DNA of 64,000 nt from Drosophila pseudoobscura. Lineage: Eukaryota > Arthropoda > Insecta > Diptera > Drosophilidae. The DNA lies in the NCBI RefSeq assembly GCF_009870125.1, contig NC_046683.1, positions 8,432,001 to 8,496,000 of the forward strand, given 5' to 3'. How positions within the stretch are numbered: the stretch's first letter is position 1; every line of letters starts with the position of its first letter. This document shows, piece by piece, positions 25,831 to 36,757 of this stretch. Under the pieces are notes generated by a model that worked only from the letters and a program-made list of their open reading frames with translations, had not been told where the DNA came from and did not search any database. The position numbers were made by a program, and so were the translations under genes.

Positions 25831-27650
25831 TCAAGCAGGTGTACCCAAACCATTACTTAATAGGTATTTCCGGAGTCGATTTTTGAATTCCCTTGGATTT
25901 GGGTGAGCGTCCTTTAAGCTGAGAGCGTTGAAAAAGTGCTTCAAGGGGTCCTCTGATAGTCTGCTAGTTATCAAGTAATCCTTGCCAAATTTTGTGCCCA
26001 CATATTGAAATAATTGATCCAGCGAGGTATTGTTGACAATCACTCCATTTTGAAAGGGAAGTCGCTGCTGGGAGTAGGGCACTATCAAGGCGGACATGAT
26101 GGCAGTCATTTCACTCATCAGCTTACGCTGCACATTTAGGGATTTTCCAAATTGCTTGGACGGAGTTGAGTTTTCGGCTAGCAATCTGACATTAAACATT
26201 TCGACCCAATCGTGGATCAGCTCGATGAAGTCTGCTGTTTCACCGGCCTTATATACCTTCAGTCCCAGGTGACTGCAGCGTCGAATGGCACTTGCTGTCG
26301 CCTTGGAGAGCAACTGAGTGGCCAATTTGATCTTTTGCCTGTCGGCGAACTTCACGTTTAAGTGGTCCTCCGTTAGTTTCCATAGAATTTCCAAATCCGA
26401 AGAAGCGGCATGGTTCATCGCTTGCCTTATAGTCGTAGCGCATATTTGATGGCCTTTTATCACAAGCCCAGAGTATAGGAATTGATTCCTTATTAGCTTT
26501 ACCAGGTGTAGCACATCGGCGAATACAAAAATTTTCATCTGTCCATTAGATGGATGTTCAAACCATGTTTTTTCTAAAATAAAATATAGACATAAGTATG
26601 TTTTTACAAAAATGTTTGCTTTCTTTATAGATACCTGTTGTTATTCCCAGCTGTGCCCATAAATTCGAATTTTCGGGTCCCATGTTGGACACCATTGCCA
26701 CGACATGGTATTCAGCAGAGTGAAGCTTTCTGATGAGCATGTGTAGAGTGTCGAGGGTCATAGGTTTGTCGAAATCGTAGTAAATGAGATTCTTCCAAGA
26801 CTTCCACAATCCCTGAACCATGGCCACCTGTACATACTTTTTGGTCTCTTGTTCGGCATTTTGTCCGAAGCTGTACTCATCGAAGCACAGCACGCACTGT
26901 TTGTCTTCATTTTTCCTGTCAACCTCAGCCTCCATAAGTTCAAATATGAAATTTAATGGGCCAGGGCTTATTTCCACCGTTTGCGACCATTCGTGCAGTG
27001 TGGAGGTACTGGGGAATGGGAAGCCCCTTTTGAGGAGATGCCTGTAGGCCCTAGGTCCAGCAGCATTTAGACAAATTCCAGCCGAAATGTCTTCGGAGCT
27101 CCAGCGCACCCGTGTAAGTCCATTTTCCATCTTACTTATTTGCTTTTCGGAGAATATGCTTTTAAGTGACTCGCCCAACTTTTCCATGCTCTGCACTCGT
27201 TTGACCAGCCGATCATTTTCCTTTTCCAACTCCTTTATTCTGAACTTTAGCCGCAAGTTTTCAATCGCTATTCCGCATTCAATTACTTCTTTTCTGTAAT
27301 TTGTACAACATTTCGAAATTATCATAGAAGGAACAATAGTTTTTAAGCGGCACTTACTCAGTTTGCGAGCTAAAATCACAAAAATTCTGACCGGCAGCAG
27401 AGGGTATTTCCTCTGTGTATAAGTATCCCACTCTATGGGGAACTGCGTTTGGCAGCAAACGCCTCCGCTTTGCCTTGCTCTCGGACGCATAATGAAAATC
27501 GCTTTCATTGAAATGTTTCTCACAAATTTTATTGCTCTCATCCAATTTAACTTGCATTGCATTTATCCATAGTTGTCTTTTTTTTGCGTCTTTCGGCACG
27601 CAAATCAGGCGACCAGAATTCGAGCGGCAAATTTTGCAAACTTGTGGCAT
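25831..27650 (-). CDS. P-element transposase-derived THAP protein, apparently domesticated (repressor-type)
   Basis: Exons are 27650-27358, 27293-26635 and 26573-25831 (564 aa), all in frame with good splice sites. The N-terminus is a THAP zinc finger: C5-x2-C8, a tryptophan near residue 28, then C-E-K-H-F and the NAVP box. A leucine-zipper-like helix follows (about 109-141), then the RNase H-type transposase core. Exon sizes, intron positions and total length follow the canonical P element's exons 0-2, and the protein stops just after RLRKY, where the 66-kDa P repressor ends. Two expected catalytic acids are changed: S-N301-M-G instead of an aspartate, and D526-P-L-K529 instead of D-x-x-E; D236 (CFDEY) remains. 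An intact frame with dead chemistry suggests a host-retained DNA-binding gene. Terminal inverted repeats were not identified. Confidence 0.85.
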
Positions 27651-28426
27651 TTTTCCGACGTCCGCGCTCCACTCGCACGGAACACACAACGAAAACTGAA
27701 CGAAATAAGTCCCGAAAAGAGAGCGCGTTGTGGGAATAAGCACACCACCTTGTTGTCGTGATGAAATCATATGTATGTACAATGTGGTGAATTCGCCCTA
27801 TATTCGGTCGCGTTCATCACTCACACACACACATGATACAGTTATATAAGATGACACCACATGATAGAATCAAACAAGGTGGTCCGCTCCCGCAACGCGT
27901 TCTCTTTTCTGGTATTATTTTGCTCAGCACAGCAACAAATTCGTTCTCTCTCTTTCGGCTCATACTCATACTGTAAAATTTAACACACATTAAGACCCAG
28001 AAAGAGAGCGCATTGAGCGAATATACCACCACTTGTATGATTTCAACATACTTGTCAACGTCTTGCAAGATGGTGGATTCTCTCTATTTCGGTTCTTATT
28101 TCACGCTCAGCTGTCTGAGACGCTTTGACGCGTAGAAAGATAAAGAGATGTAGATGTTTTGTTTTGTTTTGTTTTCTACAATCTTCGCTCATTTCTGCTG
28201 CTGCCGCACTGAGCTGAGAAGACTGTGCGCTGCGGAAATCTACCTCCATGCATAATTTCATGGCTCTGAGCTAGCTTCGGCGGGTTATTTGGGCCTGTAT
28301 TGTTTATACAGTGTATTAGATTACATTTTCAGCATTGCACAAAAATGAAACCTATTCAAGAATCGAAGACTTGTCAATCTGTACTCATATATTGGCATAT
28401 TGGTAATTAGTTTATTCAAATATCAA
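27651..28426. repeat. Repeat-rich 5' flank of the P-derived gene
   Basis: A motif of about 38 bp (GAAAAGAGAGCGCGTTG followed by CACCACCTTGT) occurs at 27714-27755. It recurs reverse-complemented at 27873-27910 and in direct orientation at 27999-28036. A segment around 28075-28205 (CTCTCTATTTCGG, then GATGTTTTGTTTTG and AATCTTCGCTC) resembles 25345-25440 on the far side of the gene. These may be remnants of a mobile element or duplicated regulatory sequence. No ORF was supported. Confidence 0.45.
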
Positions 28427-29482
28427 TCAGCCGTTCAGTCTTAGGCCGCTAAAGTTAATGTCGTTCGCATGGTCATCCTCGATGGTAAAGTTGAACTTAA
28501 ATTGACTCCCCGTGCTCTCTTGCCGCAGGCTGCTGCGAAGCGATGGCAAATCAGACGACTGTGGATGCTGCGATGCTGTCTCCTGGGCGGGCTCTGGTGC
28601 ATTCTCATTGGTATTGGCGGCGGTGGGCAGGGCAAATTCAAAGCGAAAGTCCTTTCCAGATGTCAGAAGCGCCGACTTCTTCACAAAGCTGGACTTTTTG
28701 TTTGTATCAGCGGAGGGTGTGAATTTTATTTGCCTGGAAGCTGTAATACAGAGAGATGAGTTATATATAGCTTATGCCGGTGTAAAGTTGTTAAATAAAA
28801 TGTATTTCCAGCGAAATGAGCGCTACACAGATCAGAAAGAGAGGCAAGTGCATTGTGGAACAGAACGAAAATGTGCTGTTGTGCACAATGTGTAAAATTT
28901 TAAATTGTGGGCTATACTGTTGCTTAAATTAACATCTTTTGGTGACAAACAATGTAAGACTGATCCACTGCATAGACAGACACACAATTGCAGCAGGTTG
29001 TGGATGAATACCAATCTCAGATGGTTTTCAGTCATAATAATCTATTTCTATGGGTTTCTCACCTAGCATCATTTTTCTTTCCTCCTGTTGCATTTTGGAT
29101 CGGTAATCCCCCATGGAGAGCTTCATTACCTGCCGCTTTTTGATGAGCGGCGCCGTTTGGCTTGTCAGAATCTTAAGGTTCTTGGCAGTATCTTCGGCTA
29201 TGATTGTTGATTTCAAGAGAATGTTAGCACAGATCCATATACATAAATATTTTCGTAGTGTGTTTATGAGACAGACTTACCAACTTTTTGGCTCAGTTTG
29301 CCGCCGTCCAGAGCTAGCTGCAGCTGTTGAACACACCAGCAGAGCTCCAGCTCGAATTGAATGGCGCTCTCGCCGTCAAATCCTGGCGCCGTTGCAGCCG
29401 ACGCCGCAGCCACCGGCTTCTTTGCTGGGCCCTGAATTGGCGGTGGTTTATTTATTGACTTTGCGGTTTTTCTGCGATGCAT
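28427..29482 (-). CDS. CG14286: UPF0488 family protein (C8orf33/CG14286 type)
   Basis: Exons are 29482-29281, 29197-29063 and 28740-28427 (216 aa), with phases agreeing at both junctions. Two family signatures are clear: FELELCWCVQQLQLALDG in exon 1 and PLIKKRQVMKLSMGDYRSK in exon 2, as in human C8orf33. The C-terminal third (exon 3) is acidic/serine-rich and ends in FNFTIEDDHANDINFSGLRL. The biochemical role of the family is not established to my knowledge. The gene is divergent from RpL30; a DRE-like TATCGATG lies at 29544-29551, about 60 bp upstream. The symbol refers to the D. melanogaster gene recalled for this family. Confidence 0.85.
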
Positions 29483-29697
29483 GTCGTTTAGATTATTATT
29501 TTTGTTTACAAAAAAAATTCAATGTGCTCCACAGCTGGACAAATATCGATGGTAGCAACGATGTCATCGATGGTTCTTTGTCAAAGATCGAACAAGCGAT
29601 GGGTGTAAAGTACCGATCACAAGACAAACACATCTCTGCCAACTAGTTTTATTAGTTTTATTTTATTGGATTGGATGGGGGCGTGGTTAAATGTTCT

Positions 29698-29847
29698 ATC
29701 TAGCTAATAATATTCGACGGAATATCAAAACTGAGGAATATGTATAATAGAACTTGAGTTCGTCAGTATATTTACGGTATATTTTTAAAATTGGACAGTA
29801 TATTTTGGTATATTTCTGAGGGTCGCACGGTATATTTTATCGATAAG
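29698..29847 (+). repeat. Dispersed repeat family A, copy A3, directly upstream of RpL30
   Basis: CTAGCTAATAATATTC...GAATATCAAAACTGAGGAAT (about 29700-29740) is followed by GTCAGTATATTTACGGTATA and a GGTATATTTCTGAGGGTCGC stretch. It ends in a DRE. It matches the reverse copy at 35750-36080 block by block, and its tail matches 62550-62625. It ends within about 50 bp of the likely RpL30 transcription start. Confidence 0.6.
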
Positions 29848-29898
29848 TCCGCGTTTCCGGCTTCTGCCTCTTTCCGTCGTCTGCCTCCTTCTTTTCAC
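29838..29898 (+). promoter_or_regulatory. RpL30: RpL30 core promoter: DRE plus TCT-type initiators
   Basis: A perfect DRE (TATCGATA) occupies 29838-29845. Pyrimidine-rich candidates for the ribosomal-protein TCT initiator follow: GCCTCTTTCCG with its C at 29870, and CTTCTTTTCACAC with its C at 29891. Fly ribosomal-protein genes characteristically start at such polypyrimidine initiators. Which of the two is used cannot be told from sequence. Confidence 0.55.
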
Positions 29899-30001
29899 AC
29901 TGTCAGCCGACGAAGGTAGGTTTGCTCTAAAATGCGTGCTCGTTTGAAAATATCTAAAAATTAATTTTTCCTCAGTCGCTACTTTGATTTAAATATTCAA
30001 A

Positions 30002-30864
30002 ATGGTTGCCCCAAAGAAACAGGTAAATATGACAAATAGTGAGCATGATCTCGTACATGTGTGCTGATCGCTGCATTTATATTTCTAGAAAAAGGCGCTG
30101 GAGAGCACCAATGCGCGTCTGGCGCTGGTGATGAAGTCTGGCAAATACTGCCTGGGCTACAAGCAGACGCTGAAGACTCTGCGTCAAGGCAAGGCCAAGC
30201 TGGTTCTCATTGCCAGCAACACGCCCGCCCTGAGGTGAGAATTCTACCGAGAAGTAGATTTCCATTGCACCCAAGTATGTATGAACAGCAACGCGTTGCT
30301 GTTTTTGGAACCATATGGAGTCTTGCTTAATGCTGACTGAGAAATATGATTCCAATCAAAAAGAAATTGATGGAAACTATGGAGTAGTATATATCATCTC
30401 AACCAGCGCAAGCAGCAGGGTAGAGGCAGGGCGACTGTTTTTGTTGGATCTGCCTTGCCTGCCCCTCCACGTGGTTTCCACTAACGACACGCACATGTTG
30501 CGGCTGCTTGGGGTAAGACTGAACATGTATTTTATTAAATGTGTACATACACACGCACTGTGATGATTCTGTAATTCCGACTGCCCTGACGAATCTTTTT
30601 ATTACTAGAGACTCTTTCTGATTGTATTGACTCTCGGATTGGGGTGCTAGAGTTGTGTATTGCTTACTAATAGATTATGGTTTGTGCCTTTGCAGGAAAT
30701 CCGAGATTGAGTACTACGCCATGTTGGCCAAGACTGAGGTCCAGCACTACAGCGGCACTAACATTGAGCTGGGCACTGCTTGCGGTAAATACTTCCGCGT
30801 GTGCACCTTGTCCATTACCGATCCTGGAGATTCGGACATCATCCGTTCATTGCCCGACAACTAA
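30002..30864 (+). CDS. RpL30: Ribosomal protein L30 (eL30)
   Basis: Exons are 30002-30022 (seven codons), 30089-30234 and 30696-30864, giving 111 aa, the normal size for eL30. The protein runs [46 protein letters not shown] and ends [11 protein letters not shown], matching the cytosolic 60S protein throughout. The very short first exon, DRE/TCT promoter and prompt polyadenylation signal (AATAAA at 30897-30902) are typical for fly ribosomal-protein genes. Introns rule out a processed retrocopy. The 461-bp second intron could host a small RNA. Confidence 0.97.
30556..30626 (+). ncRNA. Possible C/D-box snoRNA in RpL30 intron 2
   Basis: A C-box-like TGATGA (30561-30566, preceded by G) and CTGA boxes at 30586-30589 and 30618-30621 are spaced like C, D' and D boxes. 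Ribosomal-protein introns commonly host snoRNAs. The terminal stem is weak and the guide targets were not verified, so this is only a candidate. Confidence 0.2.
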
Positions 30865-31350
30865 AATGGCTTGAAATTCTGTGCTTTTTTTTATACAATA
30901 AATTCTTGTAATGAGTTGAAGAAGAAATATTCTGTGTTTTGGCAGGGAGGTTCTGAAGCAGTGCCCCTGGTCTGGGACACCCACACCCCCTGTGCACTGC
31001 TTGCATAATTCAATGAGTGTGTGTGTGTTGGTGTGGGTACCACACGGATGGGTTCTAGCAAATGGTTCTGACGTCACACAGTCTTGCTGTATATATAATA
31101 TATACATATGTATGGCATAATAAAAATAAGCAATAAAAGGTATCTTCTGCATTTTTCATTGCTCTGTTTAAAAAGTCAACGCGATTTTCCATGTGTTGTC
31201 GATACATGCAGACGATATATCATTGACATCTCTAATTGTCTATTTTTGTTTGATTTGTCCTGAATAATTCGAGTTTCAATGAAGAAATACCACAAGTGGC
31301 GATAAACGCATCGCAAGTAGAGTCCGTGGACAATTCTCCGACACTCACTC

Positions 31351-32382
31351 ATGGCATGGTTTGGAAGCAATAATCAAGTTGTTGCGCCCGGGGACCAGGA
31401 AATGGCCCTTGCAGGTGTTCTGGTCCCTGGTCCAGGAGCCGCCGCCACAGCGCGTCCAAGGAAGCGCAAACATTCTGCCGGCGAGCCGCCTGCCAATGAA
31501 AATGCTATGGATGTAGATGGAACCGAAATGAGCTACTTTCTGGGTCGCCATGCGGGCTACCCCGACGAGCTGAACGTCCTCATCAAGCCGATGCGCTGCG
31601 AGCTGTGCAAAGCGACGATGACATCGTGCAAGAGCGCCGAGGACCACTACTACTCCAGGGGGCACGACCGCCAAGTCGCCGCATGGATCACCAAGACCTA
31701 CCCGGAGCGTGGCTTTCAAATGACACCCGGTCGGATTGGCACGACGGCCTACCACTGCAAAGTCTGCGACCTGTCCTTGAGCTCTGCGTCCCACGCCCGT
31801 CAGCACTACGGGGGCCGCAAGCACAAACTGGTAGAGTCGAAGTTCTCGCGGACATCGGGAGCTAGCTATTGCGACACCTCCGGGGATTGGGTGCACGTGC
31901 ACACACCCGAAGCGAAGCTCAAGGACTTGTCCTTCCTGGCCGACGCAACGCGTTCAGAGCTGCCCGAGGATTGCCCCCAGCCTGAGGCTCTAACACTCAA
32001 TCACGCAAATCGTCCGGCGACAGTCGAAGAGCACGCTGAGGCTAGCAGTAAAGTGGAGTGTAGTCTGTGCCAAATTAAGGTAACATCTTCGGGGCAAATG
32101 GAAATGCACGTCAAGGGAGTGAAGCACCAGAAGAATCTACGCAAAGTGAGTATGGAGCCGGACATAGAGATGGACTCAGTCCCGTCCGAAGGATCGATTG
32201 CTGCCAGTCTAGGTGAGGAGTTGTCGGCTGCGGATCAATCCATGTACCGCACCCCGACCGGCGGCTACTACTGCGAACTCTGCAAGAAGCTCATGAACCA
32301 TGCGACCACCTTGCAACAGCATCTGTGTGGCAAGAAGCACTTGAAGACAGTACGTCAGCATGCTGAACAGTCTAGTCAATAA
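31351..32382 (+). CDS. Single-exon protein with four matrin/U1-type C2H2 zinc fingers
   Basis: One uninterrupted 343-aa frame. Four C-x2-C...H-x5-H fingers of the matrin/U1 (dsRNA-binding, JAZ-like) kind are visible: CELCKATMTSC...H-x5-H, CKVCDLSLSSASH..., CSLCQIKVTSSGQ... and CELCKKLMNHATT.... The N-terminus has a basic patch RPRKRKHS that could be a nuclear signal. Such fingers bind double-stranded or structured RNA. The family is clear, but the orthologue (ZNF346-, ZFR- or ZMAT-like) is not. Lack of introns may mean a retrogene. It is transcribed convergently with Nipsnap. Confidence 0.85.
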   Translation: MAWFGSNNQVVAPGDQEMALAGVLVPGPGAAATARPRKRKHSAGEPPANENAMDVDGTEMSYFLGRHAGYPDELNVLIKPMRCELCKATMTSCKSAEDHYYSRGHDRQVAAWITKTYPERGFQMTPGRIGTTAYHCKVCDLSLSSASHARQHYGGRKHKLVESKFSRTSGASYCDTSGDWVHVHTPEAKLKDLSFLADATRSELPEDCPQPEALTLNHANRPATVEEHAEASSKVECSLCQIKVTSSGQMEMHVKGVKHQKNLRKVSMEPDIEMDSVPSEGSIAASLGEELSAADQSMYRTPTGGYYCELCKKLMNHATTLQQHLCGKKHLKTVRQHAEQSSQ

Positions 32383-33369
32383 TTAAACGATCTCATTATT
32401 TAAGCAACATTTTGTATGGCAATACCATCTTCGAATACTTAGATGGAAAAGATTCGTCCGTCTCTCATTGCCCATAAAGTTACCTTTATTTTGTCTGCAT
32501 TAGACTGCATTCCCAGTGTGTATTGCTATACACAGTATTACAGCATGTAAAACAGCATTTAGTTTAGCGAAAACATTTCTTTTTTTTATCATCTAGGGTG
32601 AAACCACAAAGCGGAAGGGATACAATACCGACAAAACACTCAATAAATCTTGTAAAAATTGTTATTATGCTGTAAAGTTCGTGTTTTATCCCAGGATGAG
32701 ATTTGGCTGAAAATATCCAGCCCCTGAAGGCTTTATCTTTAAAGGAAACTAGATGAAAGTAGACGGCCCAAAACTTATGTAGGCCTATCGAATTTAGAAG
32801 TCTAATGAACAAGTTTTCGCGACTATCATTCCTATAACCCACACTTCTCCCAAGCGCTGAGAATCTATTCATATTCATATCACATCATCGAAGTGGAGAA
32901 CATGCTCGTTCAGATGCAGATACATTTTAATTTATGGATAAGTGGTGCAAACAATTTTATAAATAAATGCAAAATTATTTTACGCTTTTGCTTGTTTCAC
33001 AATATACACTCTTATAGCACTTTTATTATTGTTTTAAAATTTTACAAAACGAAATTTGTTGTTTTTCATTTTTGGTTAAATTCAAGATTTTGTATGTGGG
33101 GGCACCACACATACAGGATAGTTCCTTTCATTAGAGTAAAATGCACACTTTTTGACCTTATTTGATACTAGAGAAAACTAAAATTAATGCATATATACAT
33201 ACATATGTGTATATGTATATGTATGATGGCATTATGTACAACGACTAACACGAGCGGAAGCGGCATTACATTACATTCTCACTGTTTCACAGCATTTCGG
33301 ATTAGATCAGATGTTGGAAACGTATAGCCCCCCGTTCTCAGATACGACACGGATTGAGTTGGTCCATGC
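32383..33369. other. Convergent intergenic region
   Basis: This AT-rich interval lies between the zinc-finger gene and Nipsnap and presumably contains both 3' UTRs. A TACATA-type simple repeat lies at about 33185-33225. Nothing else was recognised. Confidence 0.4.
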
Positions 33370-35226
33370 TTATTGTGTGGGCGAGAACTCAGTGGGTGCG
33401 AGGACGCGGCAATGCATATCTCGAATCAACGGCACAGTGTAGGCTACACACTCGTCCCAGCCAGGGGAACGCCATGCGGCCTCTCTGGTCTCCTTGCGGT
33501 CCTGCAGCGAGCTGTAGCCTGCGCGATTAATAAAATTGGGAATTGTTCTTCAACTGTTCCAAGGAATACATATATGTACTATATAGTTTTACATACACCA
33601 GATGTGATGGACATTGTAAAGTCGGCCGATCTGCGAGAAGAACCCAGCAAAGGCTTCGTTGTTGTGCTTGCGATAGTTGATGGCACGAGCCCAGTTGTTT
33701 CCCCATTCAATCATGGTGCCAGGCGTCAGTCGATATGATCTGCAATTTACGTTTAGGATATAGGGTAATTTATCGTTTCATATATGATTTTGAATGGTTT
33801 TTGTACCGCATTTCGTAGATGTTCTTGCCGGAACGGCTGGCAATCTGCGGCCAGTAGCTGAAGGCCAACAGATATTGAAGGTGGCGAGAGCGCAGAAATT
33901 TGGAACGCTCCTGCATTAGACTCAGGTACTCTGGATCGTTCCACAGATCCTCTTTGGCCTGATCGATTTTCTCGAAGCCACCCGTGTATTTCCATAAATG
34001 CAAGCACTGATCCATGTCGCCCACCTGTACGCTCCATGACGCCACCAAATTGCAAGACAGATTTGCCTTTTTATCGTTCATCAAAGACACGGTTGTTTTG
34101 CTAAAAGGAAATGGAAGTATTCAAAACAGTTTGTGAGACAATTCATAAAGGTCACCAGCCAACCAGAAACGTTTTTGAGAACCAAAAGGTTTGATAATGA
34201 ATATAAGTATTTTTTGTGGAGGAACGGGGAAACCTTTGGATTAGCCCAATGAAACGTACTTGCTACTTGCTAGTGGGTCAATTGTTAAAAATTGTTAGCT
34301 GGAATATGACACTCCACTCACTAGTTATTAAGATAGGCGCTCATCGAGTCGGGTCGTACATTATGTGTATGCAATGCATATATGATTTCCTTGTCGCTCA
34401 GCATGCGGCTGTGCGACTCTTTGGTTGGTTCGATTTTCCGGACAAGTAACTTTGAGAACCATGAATCTGCTTCCCTGCAGTTGGCAGTGGTCGAAATCCA
34501 TCTAAAAGTACAAAATTGACAATATTAATCCGATTGGCAAGCCCAAAACTCAATCAGAAAGAGAACTTTGATTATTTTATTGGTAAGAAATGAATGACTA
34601 GGGTTCACCAGCAGATATTATAAAAGAAAAAGTCTTTGTATTCCCAATCTTATCTTTCATATATTCCGAACTTCATGAAAGAATAGGGATGGCTTCAGTA
34701 AAGATTGTATTTTAATTAGATTCACAAGATATTTTTTTTTGTAGAATAGATATGGCATTCATATGATCTGTGAGTAATACATATTATATATTATATTTCC
34801 TTCCGCTCTTCTGGAAGACATTTCGGAATTATAGCTTAGATATAAAATAGGCCGATACAAATTAATTATTTTTATACTATAAAGAAAACTTTGGAATGTA
34901 TGCATATGTATGTAAATTTATCACTTGGGCGGACATCATTAAGGGTGTCCGCCCACGAGAGTTTTTCCTTTACGCGTCTGTGTGCATACATATGTCTGGC
35001 TATTTTACTCCTTAGAGTACTAAGAAATGAGTGCTATTTGATATTCTACTTTTAAATAAATATCAATGAACCTTTCGACGAATGTACGAGCATGCATACA
35101 TATTTATGTACATACATATACAGCTGCGTATGTTTGGACGTGCTATATATTATTTCATATTTCTTACCGGACAGCGGACAGGCCATTGTTATTGCCGACA
35201 CTCAGAATGTTACGTAGCTTCAACAT
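33370..35226 (-). CDS. Nipsnap: Nipsnap, mitochondrial NIPSNAP-family protein
   Basis: Exons are 35226-35168, 34474-34322, 34100-33807, 33739-33597 and 33518-33370 (265 aa); every junction phase agrees. The first exon encodes a basic, hydroxylated presequence ([11 protein letters not shown]...) typical of mitochondrial import. Family landmarks are [76 protein letters not shown] and the C-terminal [19 protein letters not shown]. NIPSNAPs are mitochondrial matrix/membrane-associated proteins; mammalian NIPSNAP1/2 act as mitophagy tags. A CATCGATA DRE-like site lies at 35440-35447 upstream. Intron 1 (34475-35167) shows nothing notable. Confidence 0.95.
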
Positions 35227-35749
35227 TTTCGATTTGGTTTGGCCGAATTATGCAGCGATGCAAGCGTTGATTGTGATATGAAAGCTGTGGGAATTCAGTT
35301 GCATATTATTTGTGCTGCTGTTATCATTAATATGTGTTTTTTTTGCGCACTGCCTCCCCTGCCGCGTCGTGTGTACTTTAGTCAAGGTGAAGTCAGAGTC
35401 AGACCGAGCTAACAAGTGCGACAGCAATTGCCTTTTCCCATCGATAATATAGATGGGGTGTCGAGTTGCGAGTTATCCTCCTGTCCCTGTCCCCGTGTGT
35501 CCGGTGGAATTTATCTGTGCTCTGTGTCGTATTGACGGATTATTTCCATAGTTAATGTGTTTGCAATTTGAGCTTTATCGAGTCCCCCAAGGTCGAAGGG
35601 AGGCAGCGCAGGGGATATCTGTTGCACATTAGAAACCCACTTGTTGTATTGTTGCGGTATTTTTCGTAAATCGTAAACTACTTTCTAGGAACAAACGTTA
35701 ACTTTAAAAGAAAATAAAAAAAATTGTGGGCCTATAAATTATTATTTCT

Positions 35750-36080
35750 GACCCTCAAAAATATACCGAAACATACCGTCTCATTTTCAAAATATACCGT
35801 AAATGTACTGATAAATTATATACCACCATATTCCTCGATTTTGATATTCAGTTGAATATTATTAGATAGCTGGAACTTTCACATCTAAGCACATAATTTT
35901 ATCCGATTAATGAGTCGATTTCCTAGATGACTGGCTTATTTTTAGTACTTCCTTCAATTTGATTGATTATAAAATAAAGTTTAAGCAAAAAGGTCAACAA
36001 AAATGTCCACTAAGTTAATGTTTTTACATGGTAACTACACGGTAAGTACACATTTTCTACATGCTAACTACATATTTCTT
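35750..36080 (-). repeat. Dispersed repeat family A, nearly full reverse copy A4
   Basis: Read on the minus strand it contains TGTAGTTAGCATGTAGAAAA, TTAGTGGACATTTTTGTTGA, TAGGAAATCGAC, CTAATAATATTCAACTGAAT, GAGGAATATGGTGG and CGGTATATTTTGAAAATGAG. This is the same order as copy A2 (2744-3130) and, for the second half, copy A3. It lies in the 1.5-kb interval between Nipsnap and the BTB gene (35227-36757), which otherwise holds only AT-rich and TATG simple repeats. Confidence 0.65.
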
Positions 36081-36370
36081 CATTACAACAGAGACACCTA
36101 ACGAGGAAGTGTGCACGGTTGTTGGAAAAATACTGGAAAAGATTAGAATGTATTAGTATATTCAAAATCCTATACAAAATATACCGATATATATGTATAT
36201 ATATATACATTATCCAAATATGCTGTAAATAGGTCATTAAATTTATGAAATATTCCATTATATATGATGTATGCTTTTCCATCAGATTTTCAGAAATGCA
36301 GCGTACAAATTTTGTCAGATTTCTCAGTATACATATATTGTACATTGTGTATATATATGTATAAATGTAT

Positions 36371-36401
<31 letters not shown>

Positions 36402-36757
36402 TGTAGTATCGTGTATTTTATTATATTATGGATAAAAATAAAATAAAAATTAATTTGCGCTGAAAAAATGTTTTTTTCCTTGCGAATGCTACAATGCCAG
36501 TTGCCCTGGGACTTGGCCAAGAGTGTTTCTTTTCGCACTTTCACTGAAAAAAAAACAAGTTCTTTCTTGGAAATTGAACAAGACAAATTTAATATTTATT
36601 TTATTGGTTATAAGAATGTAATCAAATAGAAGAAATTAATGAATGCAAGTACAAATAAAAATAATCCATTAATAGGAAAAAAAAAGAAAAGGAACAAGTC
36701 TTCAGACTCTCACTCAGTCATCGCTACTGTTAAACAGTTTCCAAGTTTCCAGATCGT

